Source: Gloeocapsa sp. PCC 73106 (lineage in GTDB: Bacteria; Cyanobacteriota; Cyanobacteriia; Cyanobacteriales; Gloeocapsaceae). Taken from it: 64,000 nt of DNA. Shown here one piece after another: positions 38,727 through 47,687 of the stretch. Both the position numbers and the translations under genes were made by a program. Where the stretch lies: NCBI RefSeq assembly GCF_000332035.1, contig NZ_ALVY01000228.1, positions 1 through 64,000 of the forward strand, read 5' to 3'. Positions within the stretch are counted from its first letter, which is position 1. Every line of letters starts with the position of its first letter. The notes beneath the pieces are model-generated. The model was not told the DNA's origin, made no database searches, and saw only the letters and a list, made by a program, of their open reading frames with translations.

Positions 38727-39026
38727 ATGAGTTTACACCCAGAAACAAGCATGATGGAATCATCTACCAATAGCATAGAGGAGTTGCAGTTACCTCGTGA
38801 GGTGCGAGTTGCACAACTCAATAATTTGATAGATACTTTGCGCATTGCTGATGAAATTGCTAGCAAGGGTTATTTGATTAGCAGTTCAGAGTTAGCAGAC
38901 CTAATGGATATCAATGCTAGTGCGGTAACTAGTAGAGGTGATCATTGGTCTTGGCGCAATTGGGTCGTCTCGCGAGTTAGAAGAGAGGGAAATCAAATTC
39001 TTTGGCAACTAGAACGCGTGGATTGA
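38727..39026 (+). CDS. Small cyanobacterial protein, probable helix-turn-helix
   Basis: The 99-residue soluble protein contains LIDTLRIADEIASKGYLISSSELADLMDINASAVTSRGD. The spacing, with a helix, a turn and SSELADLMDINASAVTSRG, looks like a helix-turn-helix recognition unit, followed by WSWRNWVVSRVRREGNQILWQLER. The pattern is one I associate with a conserved cyanobacterial family of unknown function. I chose ATG 38727; the frame extends upstream, but that part crosses the presumed promoter region of the divergent DUF3038 gene. A DNA-binding role is inference. Confidence 0.72.
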   Translation: MSLHPETSMMESSTNSIEELQLPREVRVAQLNNLIDTLRIADEIASKGYLISSSELADLMDINASAVTSRGDHWSWRNWVVSRVRREGNQILWQLERVD

Positions 39027-39084
39027 TTTTAGGGATTTGCGAGAGATAAAGAGGTATCTACTTTTTTTCTCTTGCTGATCTATT

Positions 39085-39807
39085 TCAAGACAAGGCGCGT
39101 AGTAAGAACTGTGGCAGTGCCAGCATACGTCGCCAACGCCAAGGTTCTTGATACAGTCTATAGAGCCATTCTAGATTATTTTCTCTCAACCACAAGGGCG
39201 CACGGGATTTTTTCCCCGCCCAGATATCAAAACTACCACCAACTCCCATCCAGATAGATTGGGGACACAGATGGCGGTGTTGGTTAATCCAGAATTCCTG
39301 GCGAGGAACACCCAGACCGACTAAAATTAGCTTGGGTTGTTGGGTTACTAAAGTATTTTGCCATTGATTTGCTGCTTCATGGGTTAAATAGCCGTGATTG
39401 GTAATAATTTTAAGATGAGGGTACTGTTGTAACCACATAGATGCGGCATCTTCGGCTATACCCGGCTCACCACCGTAAAAGGCGATCGCCTCGGTAGTCA
39501 TAATTGTAGACCAGGCTTTAAGTAAAGATGCGGCTAATTCTATTCCTGGACAACGTGCTTGTCGATATCCCCGCAAACGCAGATAGATGATTATCCCTGC
39601 GCCATCGGGAATAATTAGGTCACTCTGGTTGATTATTGCCCTCAATTCGCTGTTGGTTTCTGCGAGCATGGCCATTTCTGCGTTGAGGGTGGTAACTTGG
39701 GTACCTTGCTCATGTTTGATTCTATTTAATACCCAATTACTGTAGTCTTCTAAAGAGTCTACAGCGACTTTGAGCACGGGTATGCGGTTTGGCTGGGTCA
39801 TTAGCAA
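39085..39807 (-). CDS. WecG/TagA/CpsF family glycosyltransferase
   Basis: The 240-residue protein belongs to the GT26 family, which transfers N-acetylmannosaminuronate or similar sugars to undecaprenyl-linked intermediates. Motifs are TLNAEMAMLAETNSEL near residue 40, IIPDGAGIIIYLR near 65, LVGLGVPRQEFW near 165 and VGGSFDIWAGKKSRAP near 190. It likely takes part in surface polysaccharide synthesis at the inner face of the plasma membrane. No other polysaccharide genes adjoin it. Confidence 0.9.
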   Translation of the reverse strand: MLMTQPNRIPVLKVAVDSLEDYSNWVLNRIKHEQGTQVTTLNAEMAMLAETNSELRAIINQSDLIIPDGAGIIIYLRLRGYRQARCPGIELAASLLKAWSTIMTTEAIAFYGGEPGIAEDAASMWLQQYPHLKIITNHGYLTHEAANQWQNTLVTQQPKLILVGLGVPRQEFWINQHRHLCPQSIWMGVGGSFDIWAGKKSRAPLWLRENNLEWLYRLYQEPWRWRRMLALPQFLLRALS

Positions 39808-39946
39808 TAATTATTTTTTTTGTTAACTTTTGTAATAAATTAACATTGTATGGTACAAATGTACAAATTAAAAAAAATGTAAACTTTTATTATTTAGATT
39901 AAAATTGTTAAAATTAGCCTTAAAAATAGTACATTAATACCTCAAA

Positions 39947-40408
39947 ATGAAAAAACTTTTTCTGAGAATTTTATATTTGTTAAGAGATAGAAACTTTTTA
40001 AAAATAATTCATATAACGGAAAATATAGTTTCTAAAGTGTTATCTTTGGCATTAATTATTGTTATTTTTGTCGCTTTAATAGAATTAACTGTTACTTTAT
40101 TCGCCGACATTCGACAAACGGAGCCTGTGGGATTTTTCAATAAAACTTTGCTGGAAATATTTGGTTTATTTTTAAACATTTTAATAGCGTTAGAACTATT
40201 AGAAAACATTACTGCTTATTTACGTAAGCATATTGTACAGCTAGAATTAGTGTTAACGACAGCCCTAATAGCACTAGCCAGGAAAATTATTATTTTTGAT
40301 CCCAAACTATATGATAAAACGGATTTAATTTCTTTAGGGTTCACGACCCTAGCTATTTCTGCTAGTTACGGGTTAGTGCGATATTTAAATCTCAAGAATA
40401 GAAATTAA
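39947..40408 (+). CDS. PsiE family membrane protein
   Basis: The 153-residue protein has four hydrophobic segments (about 28-48, 65-85, 93-108 and 125-142) and the layout of phosphate-starvation-inducible PsiE proteins: LIELTVTLFADI, then LEIFGLFLNILIALELLENI, then HIVQLELVLTTALIALARKIII. Function of the family is unknown. The gene and its 140-nt upstream region are very rich in A and T compared with the flanking genes. It precedes the ndhF gene by 87 nt on the same strand, but I see no functional link. Confidence 0.82.
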   Translation: MKKLFLRILYLLRDRNFLKIIHITENIVSKVLSLALIIVIFVALIELTVTLFADIRQTEPVGFFNKTLLEIFGLFLNILIALELLENITAYLRKHIVQLELVLTTALIALARKIIIFDPKLYDKTDLISLGFTTLAISASYGLVRYLNLKNRN

Positions 40409-40495
40409 AACACCCATTCAGGTAAAATGAACCAATCACCTAAATTGGAAATTATTCATTCAAAATAACCGGGATATTTCTGTAGTATAAAAAAG

Positions 40496-42385
40496 ATGAC
40501 CAATTTTTTACTTGAAACTAGTTGGCTAATTCCCCTTTATTGTTTGGTAGGAGCGATCGCAACCTTACCGTGGTCGGTGGGAATCATCCGTGAGACTGGT
40601 CCGAGACCGGCGGCTTATCTGAATATTTTGATGACGTTTGTGTCATTTATTCATGGTTCGGTAGCCTTTTGGACGATTTGGGGCAAAAGTAGCCAAGAAT
40701 TCGGCTTTCATTGGTTGCGAGTCGCTGATTTAGACTTATTTCTGGGGATTGAGATTTCGCCGGTGAGTCTAGGGGCGATGGAATTAGTAACGGTTATCAG
40801 TTTACTAGCGCAGCTTTACGCATTGGGGTACATGGAAAAAGACTGGTCTATCGCTCGTTTTTACGGTTTGATGGGGTTTTTCGAGGCTTCATTGCTGGGT
40901 ATCGCCCTGAGTGACTCGTTGTTTCTGAGTTACGCTCTGTTAGAGGGTTTGACCCTATCTAGTTACTTGCTGGTAGGTTTTTGGTACGCCCAACCCCTAG
41001 TAGTAAAAGCGGCGCGAGATGCTTTCTTAACCAAGCGCGTGGGAGATATTATTATGCTGATGGGTTTGGTGGCTTTATCAAGTTATGGGGAAGGGTTGAG
41101 CTTTAGTGATTTAAGAAACTGGGCTTTGACTTCTCCATTACCCCCTGTAGCGGCGACTTTGTTGGGCTTATCCCTGATTGCGGGACCTACGGGTAAATGT
41201 GCTCAATTTCCTTTGAATTTGTGGTTAGACGAGGCAATGGAGGGACCAAATCCGGCGGGAATCATGCGTAACTCTATCGTGGTTTCGGCGGGAGCTTATG
41301 TACTGATCAAACTACAACCAGTCTTTACTCTTTCTCCGGTTTCGGCTGATGTACTGATTCTGATTGGCTCAATTACGGCGATCGGCACTTCGTTGATGGC
41401 GGTGGCTCAAATCGATATCAAAAGGACTTTATCCCACTCTACAAGTGCTTATTTAGGTTTAGTGTTTATCGCGGTGGGTATGGGACAGGTAGATATTGCC
41501 TTGTTATTGCTATTGACTCACGCGATCGCTAAGGCTTTAATCTTTATGAGTGCGGGTGCGATTATCATGACTACTACTAATCAAAATATCACGGAAATGG
41601 GGGGATTATGGTCTAGGATGCCCGCTACGACTACGGCTTTTCTGGTGGGTGCGGCGGGTTTAGTCGCCATACTACCTTTGGGTATTTTTGGTACCGTGAG
41701 TAAATGGTTAGATGGTACTTGGAGCGTTCCCTGGTGGTTATTGATTATTCTTTGCTTTGTCAATGCACTATCTGCGTTAAATCTAACTAGAGTCTTTCGT
41801 TTGGTTTTCTTAGGTCAACCCCACATGAAAACTCGTCGTACACCGGAAGTTGGTTGGCCTATGGCTTTACCGATGGTAATTTTAACCGTTATTACCCTCC
41901 TGGTTCCTGTTATACCCCTATCTTGGTCTTTATGGCTGAGTTCGAGTGCTCCGATAGTAATCGAAACAAGACACTCAGGAAGTCTGATATTCGTAATTGC
42001 TGGAGGCTTGATTGGTTTTGGGTTGGGGTGTACTCTAGAATTAAATTTTTCTTCAGCGCGCTCAATTCGCTTCTCTCTGCGTTTTCTCCAAGATTTGTTG
42101 GCCTATGATTTTTACATAGCTGAGGTTTATAATTTCACGGTGGTTTGGGCCGTGTCAACTTTGGCTAGGGTTACAGATTGGCTCGATCGCTATATAGTTG
42201 ATGGTTTGGTCAATTTAGTGAGTTTAGCGACGATTCTAAGCGGTACTGCTTTGAAATATAACATCTCGGGTCAGTCTCAATTTTATGTTTTTACGATTCT
42301 AGTGGGGGTTGTAATGTTATTGTCGTTTATCTTTAATAGTCAATGGTCAATGATCTTGTCATACTGGACGTCACTAATCGGTTAA
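40496..42385 (+). CDS. ndhF: NDH-1 subunit NdhF of the CO2-uptake complex (NdhF3/F4 type)
   Basis: The 629-residue antiporter-like membrane subunit has the Proton_antipo domain with GPTGKCAQFPLNLWLDEAMEGPNP and SHSTSAYLGLVFIA. It is shorter than respiratory NdhF1, and it is followed by ndhD and a CO2 hydration protein gene. That identifies the specialised NDH-1MS or MS' complexes, which convert CO2 to bicarbonate at the thylakoid. The absence of a cupS gene downstream leans toward the constitutive F4/D4 form, but this is inference. The ndhD gene starts 6 nt after its stop. Confidence 0.9.
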   Translation: MTNFLLETSWLIPLYCLVGAIATLPWSVGIIRETGPRPAAYLNILMTFVSFIHGSVAFWTIWGKSSQEFGFHWLRVADLDLFLGIEISPVSLGAMELVTVISLLAQLYALGYMEKDWSIARFYGLMGFFEASLLGIALSDSLFLSYALLEGLTLSSYLLVGFWYAQPLVVKAARDAFLTKRVGDIIMLMGLVALSSYGEGLSFSDLRNWALTSPLPPVAATLLGLSLIAGPTGKCAQFPLNLWLDEAMEGPNPAGIMRNSIVVSAGAYVLIKLQPVFTLSPVSADVLILIGSITAIGTSLMAVAQIDIKRTLSHSTSAYLGLVFIAVGMGQVDIALLLLLTHAIAKALIFMSAGAIIMTTTNQNITEMGGLWSRMPATTTAFLVGAAGLVAILPLGIFGTVSKWLDGTWSVPWWLLIILCFVNALSALNLTRVFRLVFLGQPHMKTRRTPEVGWPMALPMVILTVITLLVPVIPLSWSLWLSSSAPIVIETRHSGSLIFVIAGGLIGFGLGCTLELNFSSARSIRFSLRFLQDLLAYDFYIAEVYNFTVVWAVSTLARVTDWLDRYIVDGLVNLVSLATILSGTALKYNISGQSQFYVFTILVGVVMLLSFIFNSQWSMILSYWTSLIG

Positions 42386-42391
42386 ATCAAT

Positions 42392-43867
42392 ATGCTCAGT
42401 CTTTTGCTTTTGTTTCCTTTGGTTGGGGCTGCTGTACTCGCTTTCTTGCCAAAAACGTTTACTTCGGCAGATTTGCGTAAATTAGCGCTCGTTTTTGCTG
42501 CTACTATTTTCTCAATTACCCTGTTGGTGGCGATCTGGTTTGATCCTCACAGCACTCAAATACAGTTTCCTGAAGATGTAGTCTGGATTGAGTGGTTGGG
42601 GTTCAATTATCAATTAGGCGTGGATGGACTGTCACTACCTTTAGTATTCTTGAATAGTCTGTTAACGCTGGTGGCTATTTTTATCAGTAGCAAGACTTTA
42701 GAAAGACCAAGATTGTACTATTCTCTGCTGTTTTTACTGAATGCGGGGGCTACGGGGGCTTTTTTAGCTCAGGATTTACTCTTGTTTTTCCTCTGCTACG
42801 AAATAGAAATTATCCCTTTGTACTTTTTAATCGCTATTTGGGGTGGAAAACGCCGGGGCTACGCAGCCATGAAGTTTTTATTATATACAGCGGTTTCAGG
42901 TTTTTTGGTATTTATTGCTTTTCTAGGATTAGTGTGGTTGAGTGGGGCTGATAGCTTTGCTTACCAGAGTTTGAGCGAGCACAATTTACCGGTAAAAACC
43001 CAAATTTTACTATTAATCCCCTTGTTGCTGGGTTTGGGTATTAAAATACCGATTTTTCCTTTTCATACTTGGCTACCGGACGCTCACGTTGAGGCTTCTA
43101 CTCCCATTTCGGTACTGTTGGCGGGAGTCTTGCTGAAATTAGGAACTTATGGGTTGTTACGCTTCGCCGTGGGCTTATTTCTCGAGGGTTGGGTAGAGTT
43201 AGCGCCTTATTTAGCTGCTTTAGCGGCGTTGAGTGCTCTTTACGGGGCTTCTTGTGCGATCGCTCAACAAGATATGAAGAAAGTCGTCGCTTATTCTTCC
43301 ATCGCCCACATGGCTTATATTCTCTTAGCTGCAGCGGCTAGTACCCATCTGAGTTTAACGGCGGCAATGTTTCAGATGGTAAGTCATGGTCTCATTTCGG
43401 CTTTGTTGTTTATGTTAGTAGGTATGGTTTATGAAGCTACAGGGACGCGGGATGTTAAGTCTCTCTCGGGTTTACTCAACCCCCAGCGGGGATTACCTAT
43501 TACGGGAAGTCTGATGATTTTGGGTGTAATGGCTAGTGCGGGGATTCCGGGAATGATTGGTTTTATCGCTGAATTTTTGGTTTTCCGGGGTAGTTTTCCT
43601 ATTTTCCCGATTCCTACTCTGTTGTGTATGGTGGGAACGGGTTTAACCGCGGTTTACTTTTTATTAGTGGTGAATGGTGTTTTCTTTGGTCGTCTGTCCG
43701 CGGATTTGGCTCAATTGCCTAAAATAGAGTTATCTCAACATATTCCTAACTTTGCTCTGATTGTGCTGATCTTTGTCTTGGGAATTCAACCCGGTTGGAT
43801 GGTGCGTTGGAGTGAAGCTCAAACTAATGCTTTGATTAATCCACCAGAAATACAAGTTAGAAACTAG
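42392..43867 (+). CDS. ndhD: NDH-1 subunit NdhD of the CO2-uptake complex (NdhD3/D4 type)
   Basis: This 491-residue NuoM/ND4-like subunit pumps protons. Motifs are CYEIEIIPLYFLIAIWG with the key Glu, KIPIFPFHTWLPDAHVEASTP, and QQDMKKVVAYSSIAHM. Fourteen or so helices are visible. It lies 6 nt after ndhF and 12 nt before the CO2 hydration protein gene, so the three are one operon. Assignment to D3 or D4 cannot be fixed without a tree. Confidence 0.92.
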   Translation: MLSLLLLFPLVGAAVLAFLPKTFTSADLRKLALVFAATIFSITLLVAIWFDPHSTQIQFPEDVVWIEWLGFNYQLGVDGLSLPLVFLNSLLTLVAIFISSKTLERPRLYYSLLFLLNAGATGAFLAQDLLLFFLCYEIEIIPLYFLIAIWGGKRRGYAAMKFLLYTAVSGFLVFIAFLGLVWLSGADSFAYQSLSEHNLPVKTQILLLIPLLLGLGIKIPIFPFHTWLPDAHVEASTPISVLLAGVLLKLGTYGLLRFAVGLFLEGWVELAPYLAALAALSALYGASCAIAQQDMKKVVAYSSIAHMAYILLAAAASTHLSLTAAMFQMVSHGLISALLFMLVGMVYEATGTRDVKSLSGLLNPQRGLPITGSLMILGVMASAGIPGMIGFIAEFLVFRGSFPIFPIPTLLCMVGTGLTAVYFLLVVNGVFFGRLSADLAQLPKIELSQHIPNFALIVLIFVLGIQPGWMVRWSEAQTNALINPPEIQVRN

Positions 43868-43879
43868 GAAACAATCATC

Positions 43880-45010
43880 ATGGTTAGTGTCGATCTTAAC
43901 CCTTCTCTCCATCCTTTAGCTAAATACGTGCACCGTCTTGAGTCTGGTTTAGCTTTGTTACAAGATTCTCCAGAAAATGTTTTAGAGGTGGTGGGTATTC
44001 TCAAAAGTTATGGCGTTGTTTTAGACGCTTATTCTATTAATCTCTGCTATATAGCTAATCATCAGTTTCTGGTCTTTTTTCCTTTTTTTAAGTATTTCAA
44101 TGGGGAATTTTCTAACAAGAAGTTACTCAACCACTGGTTTCATCGGAGGATTAACTACGAGTACGCCGAGTACTGTATGAAATATATGTTGTGGCACGGA
44201 GGGGGCAATTTAGATCTCTATGTGGATTCTCCCGAATTTAGTGAGAGAGTAAATAGGATTATTAAGGCAAAATTTGGCAACAATTGGTTTATTTTAGGCT
44301 TAAATGAGGTTTTTAAAGATTTTTTGCCAGAGCAGATGCGCCAGATGTGCTATTACAGCGCCCTAGGACAGTTTTGGCGCGTGATGAGTGATATGTTCTT
44401 AAGTTTGAGCGATCGCTACGATCGAGGGGAAATTAAGACGATTCCTGAAGTGGTAGAGCATATTCTGTTAGGGTTAGTCGCTGACGCTAATAAACCCATA
44501 ACCTATGAGGTAAAGATTAAAGATCAAATCTATCCAGTCATACCTCCAGAGACTGGTTTGACCTTTTTAGCGGATACTGGTATACCCTACGTGGAGGCGA
44601 TTTTTTTCCGAGGAGGTCCCTTCATGGGGACGGTTTCTTATAACGCTCAAGCCTATCAAATTCCTCACGATCAGGCGTTGTTTAGCTATGGCGCACTCTA
44701 CGCGGATCCTTTACCGATTGGAAGTGCAGGGATTCCTCCCACTCTGTTGATGCAGGATATGCGTCATTATCTCCCTGACTACCTACAGAGGGTGTATCGT
44801 CAAGGGTTGCGCCAAGAAGATGATTTGTTGATTCAAATCTGCGAAAGTTTCCAAAAATCGATGTTTTGTGTCACTACCGCGACGATCAAAGGTTTAGCCC
44901 CCTACCCACTAGATACCGAGGATCTAGTAGAGAAGAGGGCTAATCGTGCTTATTTAGAAAAGTGGATGAATCGTTTTATCACTTCGCGCATACTAGAAGT
45001 TAATCAGTAG
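43880..45010 (+). CDS. CO2 hydration protein (CupA/CupB, ChpY/ChpX family)
   Basis: The 376-residue protein belongs to the CO2 hydration family, which binds the NdhF/NdhD arm of NDH-1 and catalyses light-driven conversion of CO2 to bicarbonate with an unusual zinc site. Family segments are LDAYSINLCYIANHQFLVFFP near residue 50, MLWHGGGNLD near 110, and PYVEAIFFRGGPFMGTVSYN near 240. It is nearer the length I recall for CupB than the longer CupA, and no cupS gene follows; both points favour CupB (ChpX) weakly. The stop is separated by a single base from the convergent peptidase gene. Confidence 0.9.
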   Translation: MVSVDLNPSLHPLAKYVHRLESGLALLQDSPENVLEVVGILKSYGVVLDAYSINLCYIANHQFLVFFPFFKYFNGEFSNKKLLNHWFHRRINYEYAEYCMKYMLWHGGGNLDLYVDSPEFSERVNRIIKAKFGNNWFILGLNEVFKDFLPEQMRQMCYYSALGQFWRVMSDMFLSLSDRYDRGEIKTIPEVVEHILLGLVADANKPITYEVKIKDQIYPVIPPETGLTFLADTGIPYVEAIFFRGGPFMGTVSYNAQAYQIPHDQALFSYGALYADPLPIGSAGIPPTLLMQDMRHYLPDYLQRVYRQGLRQEDDLLIQICESFQKSMFCVTTATIKGLAPYPLDTEDLVEKRANRAYLEKWMNRFITSRILEVNQ

Positions 45011-45011
45011 T

Positions 45012-46886
45012 CTATTTAATTACGCCGGAATGACCTTCAATTGTTTCTAGAGGTTCAAAACGGCCCCCTAGATATTTAGCGAGAAATTCCTCTGCTACGG
45101 CGAAAAAGTGTAGTCGATTTTCTGGACGGGCAAAACCGTGACCTTCATCGGTGTAGAGTGCGTATTCTACCGGTTTATCAGCTTGACGCATAGCGGCGAC
45201 GATTTGCTCGCTTTCGGCTTGTTTAACCCGAGGATCGTTAGCACCTTGTCCAATGAGTAGGGGTTTGGTGATGCGATCTACGAAAAATAGGGGCGATCGC
45301 GACTCTAAAAACTCTGGTTCGGTGGCTAAATTACCCACGCGATGCTGAAACATAGCCATTAAGGGCGCCCAATAGGGAGGAATACTCTGCATCAGGGTAA
45401 TTAAATTACTCGGTCCCACGATATCTACACCACAAGCGAATACCTCGGGAGTAAAAGTCAAACCCACTAGAGTCGCGTAACCGCCGTAGGAACCTCCCAT
45501 AATCGCAATTTTATCGGGATCAGAGATTCCTTGATCTATTAACCAATTAACAGCATCGATTAAGTCGTTGTGCATAGCGGCGCCCCATTCTCGGTTAGCG
45601 GCGTTGAGAAAGTCTTTACCGTAGCCTGTGGAACCCCTGAAGTTTACTTGTAAGACAGCATAACCTCGGTTAGCGAGCCACTGCACACTAGAACTGTAAC
45701 CCCAAGTATCCCTAGCCCAGGGACCACCATGAACGTAGAGTACCGTAGGATAGGGTTCAGTTTGACCGAGGGGTAAGCTTAAATAACCATGAATGGTTAA
45801 ACCATCTCTAGCTATATAGCTGATGGGTTCCATCGGTACTAGGGGTAAGTCCTCTAGTTTTGGCTGATTGCTAAAGAGTAGGGTACTCTGACGGGTAGCT
45901 CGTTCGTAAAGATAGTAGTAAACAGGACCATCGTCGGTGAGGTAGGAGACTAGCCACTTTTTATCTTCTAAATCTCTACTTCCGATATTGAATTCTCCCG
46001 GACGTACTTGGGCGATCGCTTCAAAGTCTGGAGCGATACTGGGATCTAGGATTTGCCATTCTTCTTTATCTTTGTCAAAAGAGACGGCTTGAATGCGGCG
46101 CTCTGTGGGATGCATGAGTATTGAGCCCATATCATACTGCTCGTCTGAAGCGATGGTCGTTTCTGCTTTGGTGTTCAAATCTAAAGCAATGAGTCGTTGG
46201 GTGTTGGCTTCATGGGAACCCTCTATATATAGGGTTTGATTATCCTGAGAAAAGCTAACAACCGATCCTGAATCATCGGGTCCCCAATGACGTAGTACTT
46301 GCCAGTCACTCTCGGTATCCTCTCTGTAGAGTAAATCTGATCCTCCATCTGGGGTAGCTGCGATCGCAGCTCTAATTTTAAATTGAGCATCAGCGGTCCA
46401 CCCTACGATATTTCCTGGATTCTGTGTATCTAACTCCACCGCACCATTTTTTAAATTAATGCGATAAGCGTCAAAGGTTTCCGGTTTAGTCAAGTTCAAA
46501 CCCACCAAAATTTCTTCGGGAAATTCCGGGTCCACATCGATAAGTTGCGCCTTTACTCCCTGAAATGGCGTTAAATCCCTCACTTGTTTGGAGATTACGT
46601 TCACCCCATAGAGGTGAAAGTTCTCATCCCCATCGGCGTCTTGTATGTAAATTAGTTGTTCTGGCTGATACGTCCAAAAATAAAATCTAATCCCTCTTTT
46701 TTTATCTTGAGTCAATTGTTCTTCCTCTGATTGACCCATGATTTTGAGCCAAACTTGTAAGACATTATTGCTATCAGGGGCAATATAGGCTAAATATGTC
46801 CCATCTTTAGATAATTTCGGGCTCGTACGTTCTGGATTACCAAACAGAATCTCTCTTTTAATCAGTATCGGTTGCTGACTCGTCAT
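45012..46886 (-). CDS. S9 family prolyl oligopeptidase-like peptidase
   Basis: The 624-residue serine peptidase has a beta-propeller at about 20-360 and a C-terminal alpha/beta hydrolase domain. Catalytic residues are visible: Ser in IMGGSYGGYATL, Asp in GANDPRVKQAE and His in DEGHGFARPEN. The YVHGGPWARDTWGY oxyanion segment fits acylaminoacyl-peptidase / dipeptidyl-peptidase types. I chose ATG 46886 (MTSQQPILIKREI), which has GGAGT 6-10 nt before it, over the longer open frame. There is no signal peptide, so it should be cytoplasmic. Confidence 0.9.
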   Translation of the reverse strand: MTSQQPILIKREILFGNPERTSPKLSKDGTYLAYIAPDSNNVLQVWLKIMGQSEEEQLTQDKKRGIRFYFWTYQPEQLIYIQDADGDENFHLYGVNVISKQVRDLTPFQGVKAQLIDVDPEFPEEILVGLNLTKPETFDAYRINLKNGAVELDTQNPGNIVGWTADAQFKIRAAIAATPDGGSDLLYREDTESDWQVLRHWGPDDSGSVVSFSQDNQTLYIEGSHEANTQRLIALDLNTKAETTIASDEQYDMGSILMHPTERRIQAVSFDKDKEEWQILDPSIAPDFEAIAQVRPGEFNIGSRDLEDKKWLVSYLTDDGPVYYYLYERATRQSTLLFSNQPKLEDLPLVPMEPISYIARDGLTIHGYLSLPLGQTEPYPTVLYVHGGPWARDTWGYSSSVQWLANRGYAVLQVNFRGSTGYGKDFLNAANREWGAAMHNDLIDAVNWLIDQGISDPDKIAIMGGSYGGYATLVGLTFTPEVFACGVDIVGPSNLITLMQSIPPYWAPLMAMFQHRVGNLATEPEFLESRSPLFFVDRITKPLLIGQGANDPRVKQAESEQIVAAMRQADKPVEYALYTDEGHGFARPENRLHFFAVAEEFLAKYLGGRFEPLETIEGHSGVIK

Positions 46887-46967
46887 GGATACTCCTTCAA
46901 TTTTTTTACAGCAAAATGGGGGCAAAATTGAGATTCACCCCCTGTTTAATTGACTCAATTCACGCTT

Positions 46968-47309
46968 TCACGACGATAACAAAATTTCCTGAGTGACCGT
47001 CGCTTTTTTTCTCCATTGGGGAAAAGTGAATTTAGCCGTTGACGTTACCTTTATTTCCGTTGCACCAATCAATTGAGAATTTGATTGACTTACAACTAAT
47101 TTTCCTTGGGATAACTCTTCGCGCCACTGATAACCCTGTTTCCAAGCTAAGTATTTGGTTACATTCCAACGCGGATTAGCTGGATACCCAGCAAAACCTG
47201 AACGTAGTGCTGCGTGGTTTTCTAAGGTAATTTCAGTGTAAATCCAGAGTTTTTCGGTCAATTCAACCACTATGAGGTTATTTTTACGCGCTTTAACCAC
47301 AGAGCTCAC
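46968..47309 (-). CDS. Conserved hypothetical protein
   Basis: This 113-residue soluble protein has no motif that I can name. It is rich in aromatic residues and in beta-prone segments (NNLIVVELTEKLWIYTEI, FAGYPANPRWNVTKYLAWK), and the ending is basic. The ribosome site GGGGTGAG lies a few bases before ATG 47309. It is on the same strand as the S9 peptidase gene and ends about 80 nt before it. Length and context suggest a small cyanobacteria-specific protein. Function unknown. Confidence 0.68.
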   Translation of the reverse strand: MSSVVKARKNNLIVVELTEKLWIYTEITLENHAALRSGFAGYPANPRWNVTKYLAWKQGYQWREELSQGKLVVSQSNSQLIGATEIKVTSTAKFTFPQWRKKATVTQEILLSS

Positions 47310-47390
47310 CCCCTTTATTCGACCTTTTGATTTACATTCTTCTGTTTTTACCTTAGCATGAATATATTAAAAAACATTAATTAATCACTT

Positions 47391-47687
47391 CTGGTTATTG
47401 CCAAGGGAATTCTGATCAGTTTTTGGGAGAGTAACTCAAACTACCAAGATGCACGTGCTTCTTTAGAAGCTTGGTATCAGGAAGCCAAACAAGCAAAATG
47501 GTTTGGTCCTACAGACATCAGGGCTAAATATTGTAATGCTAGTATTCTTAAAGGTGGACGCGTAATCTTTAATATTGCTGGTAAACGTTCCTTAACCTTA
47601 TCCATGATGCGATCGCTACATCAAAACCTAGGGATTCCCGCGGAAGTTTTGTTACAAGCGCAGGAAGCAACTTTACCTGAACTTTAA
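47391..47687 (+). pseudogene. Decayed higBA toxin-antitoxin locus, in-frame fusion relic
   Basis: One open frame (stop TAA 47685-47687, bounded upstream by TAA 47382) begins like the HigB toxin: VIAKGILISFWES, ASLEAWYQEAKQAKW and ASILKGGRVIFNIAGK. It then jumps without a frame break to the C-terminus of a HigA antitoxin: SLTLSMMRSLHQNLGIPAEVLLQ. The toxin's C-terminal third and most of the antitoxin, including its helix-turn-helix, are missing, as expected from one in-frame internal deletion. No ATG or GTG starts the frame; CTG 47391 is the best remnant. It overlaps the 3' end of the convergent SGNH hydrolase gene by 15 nt. Confidence 0.78.

Noticed and set aside
46887-46925. N-terminal extension of the S9 peptidase
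   Set aside because: It lacks family similarity, and ATG 46886 has its own ribosome site.
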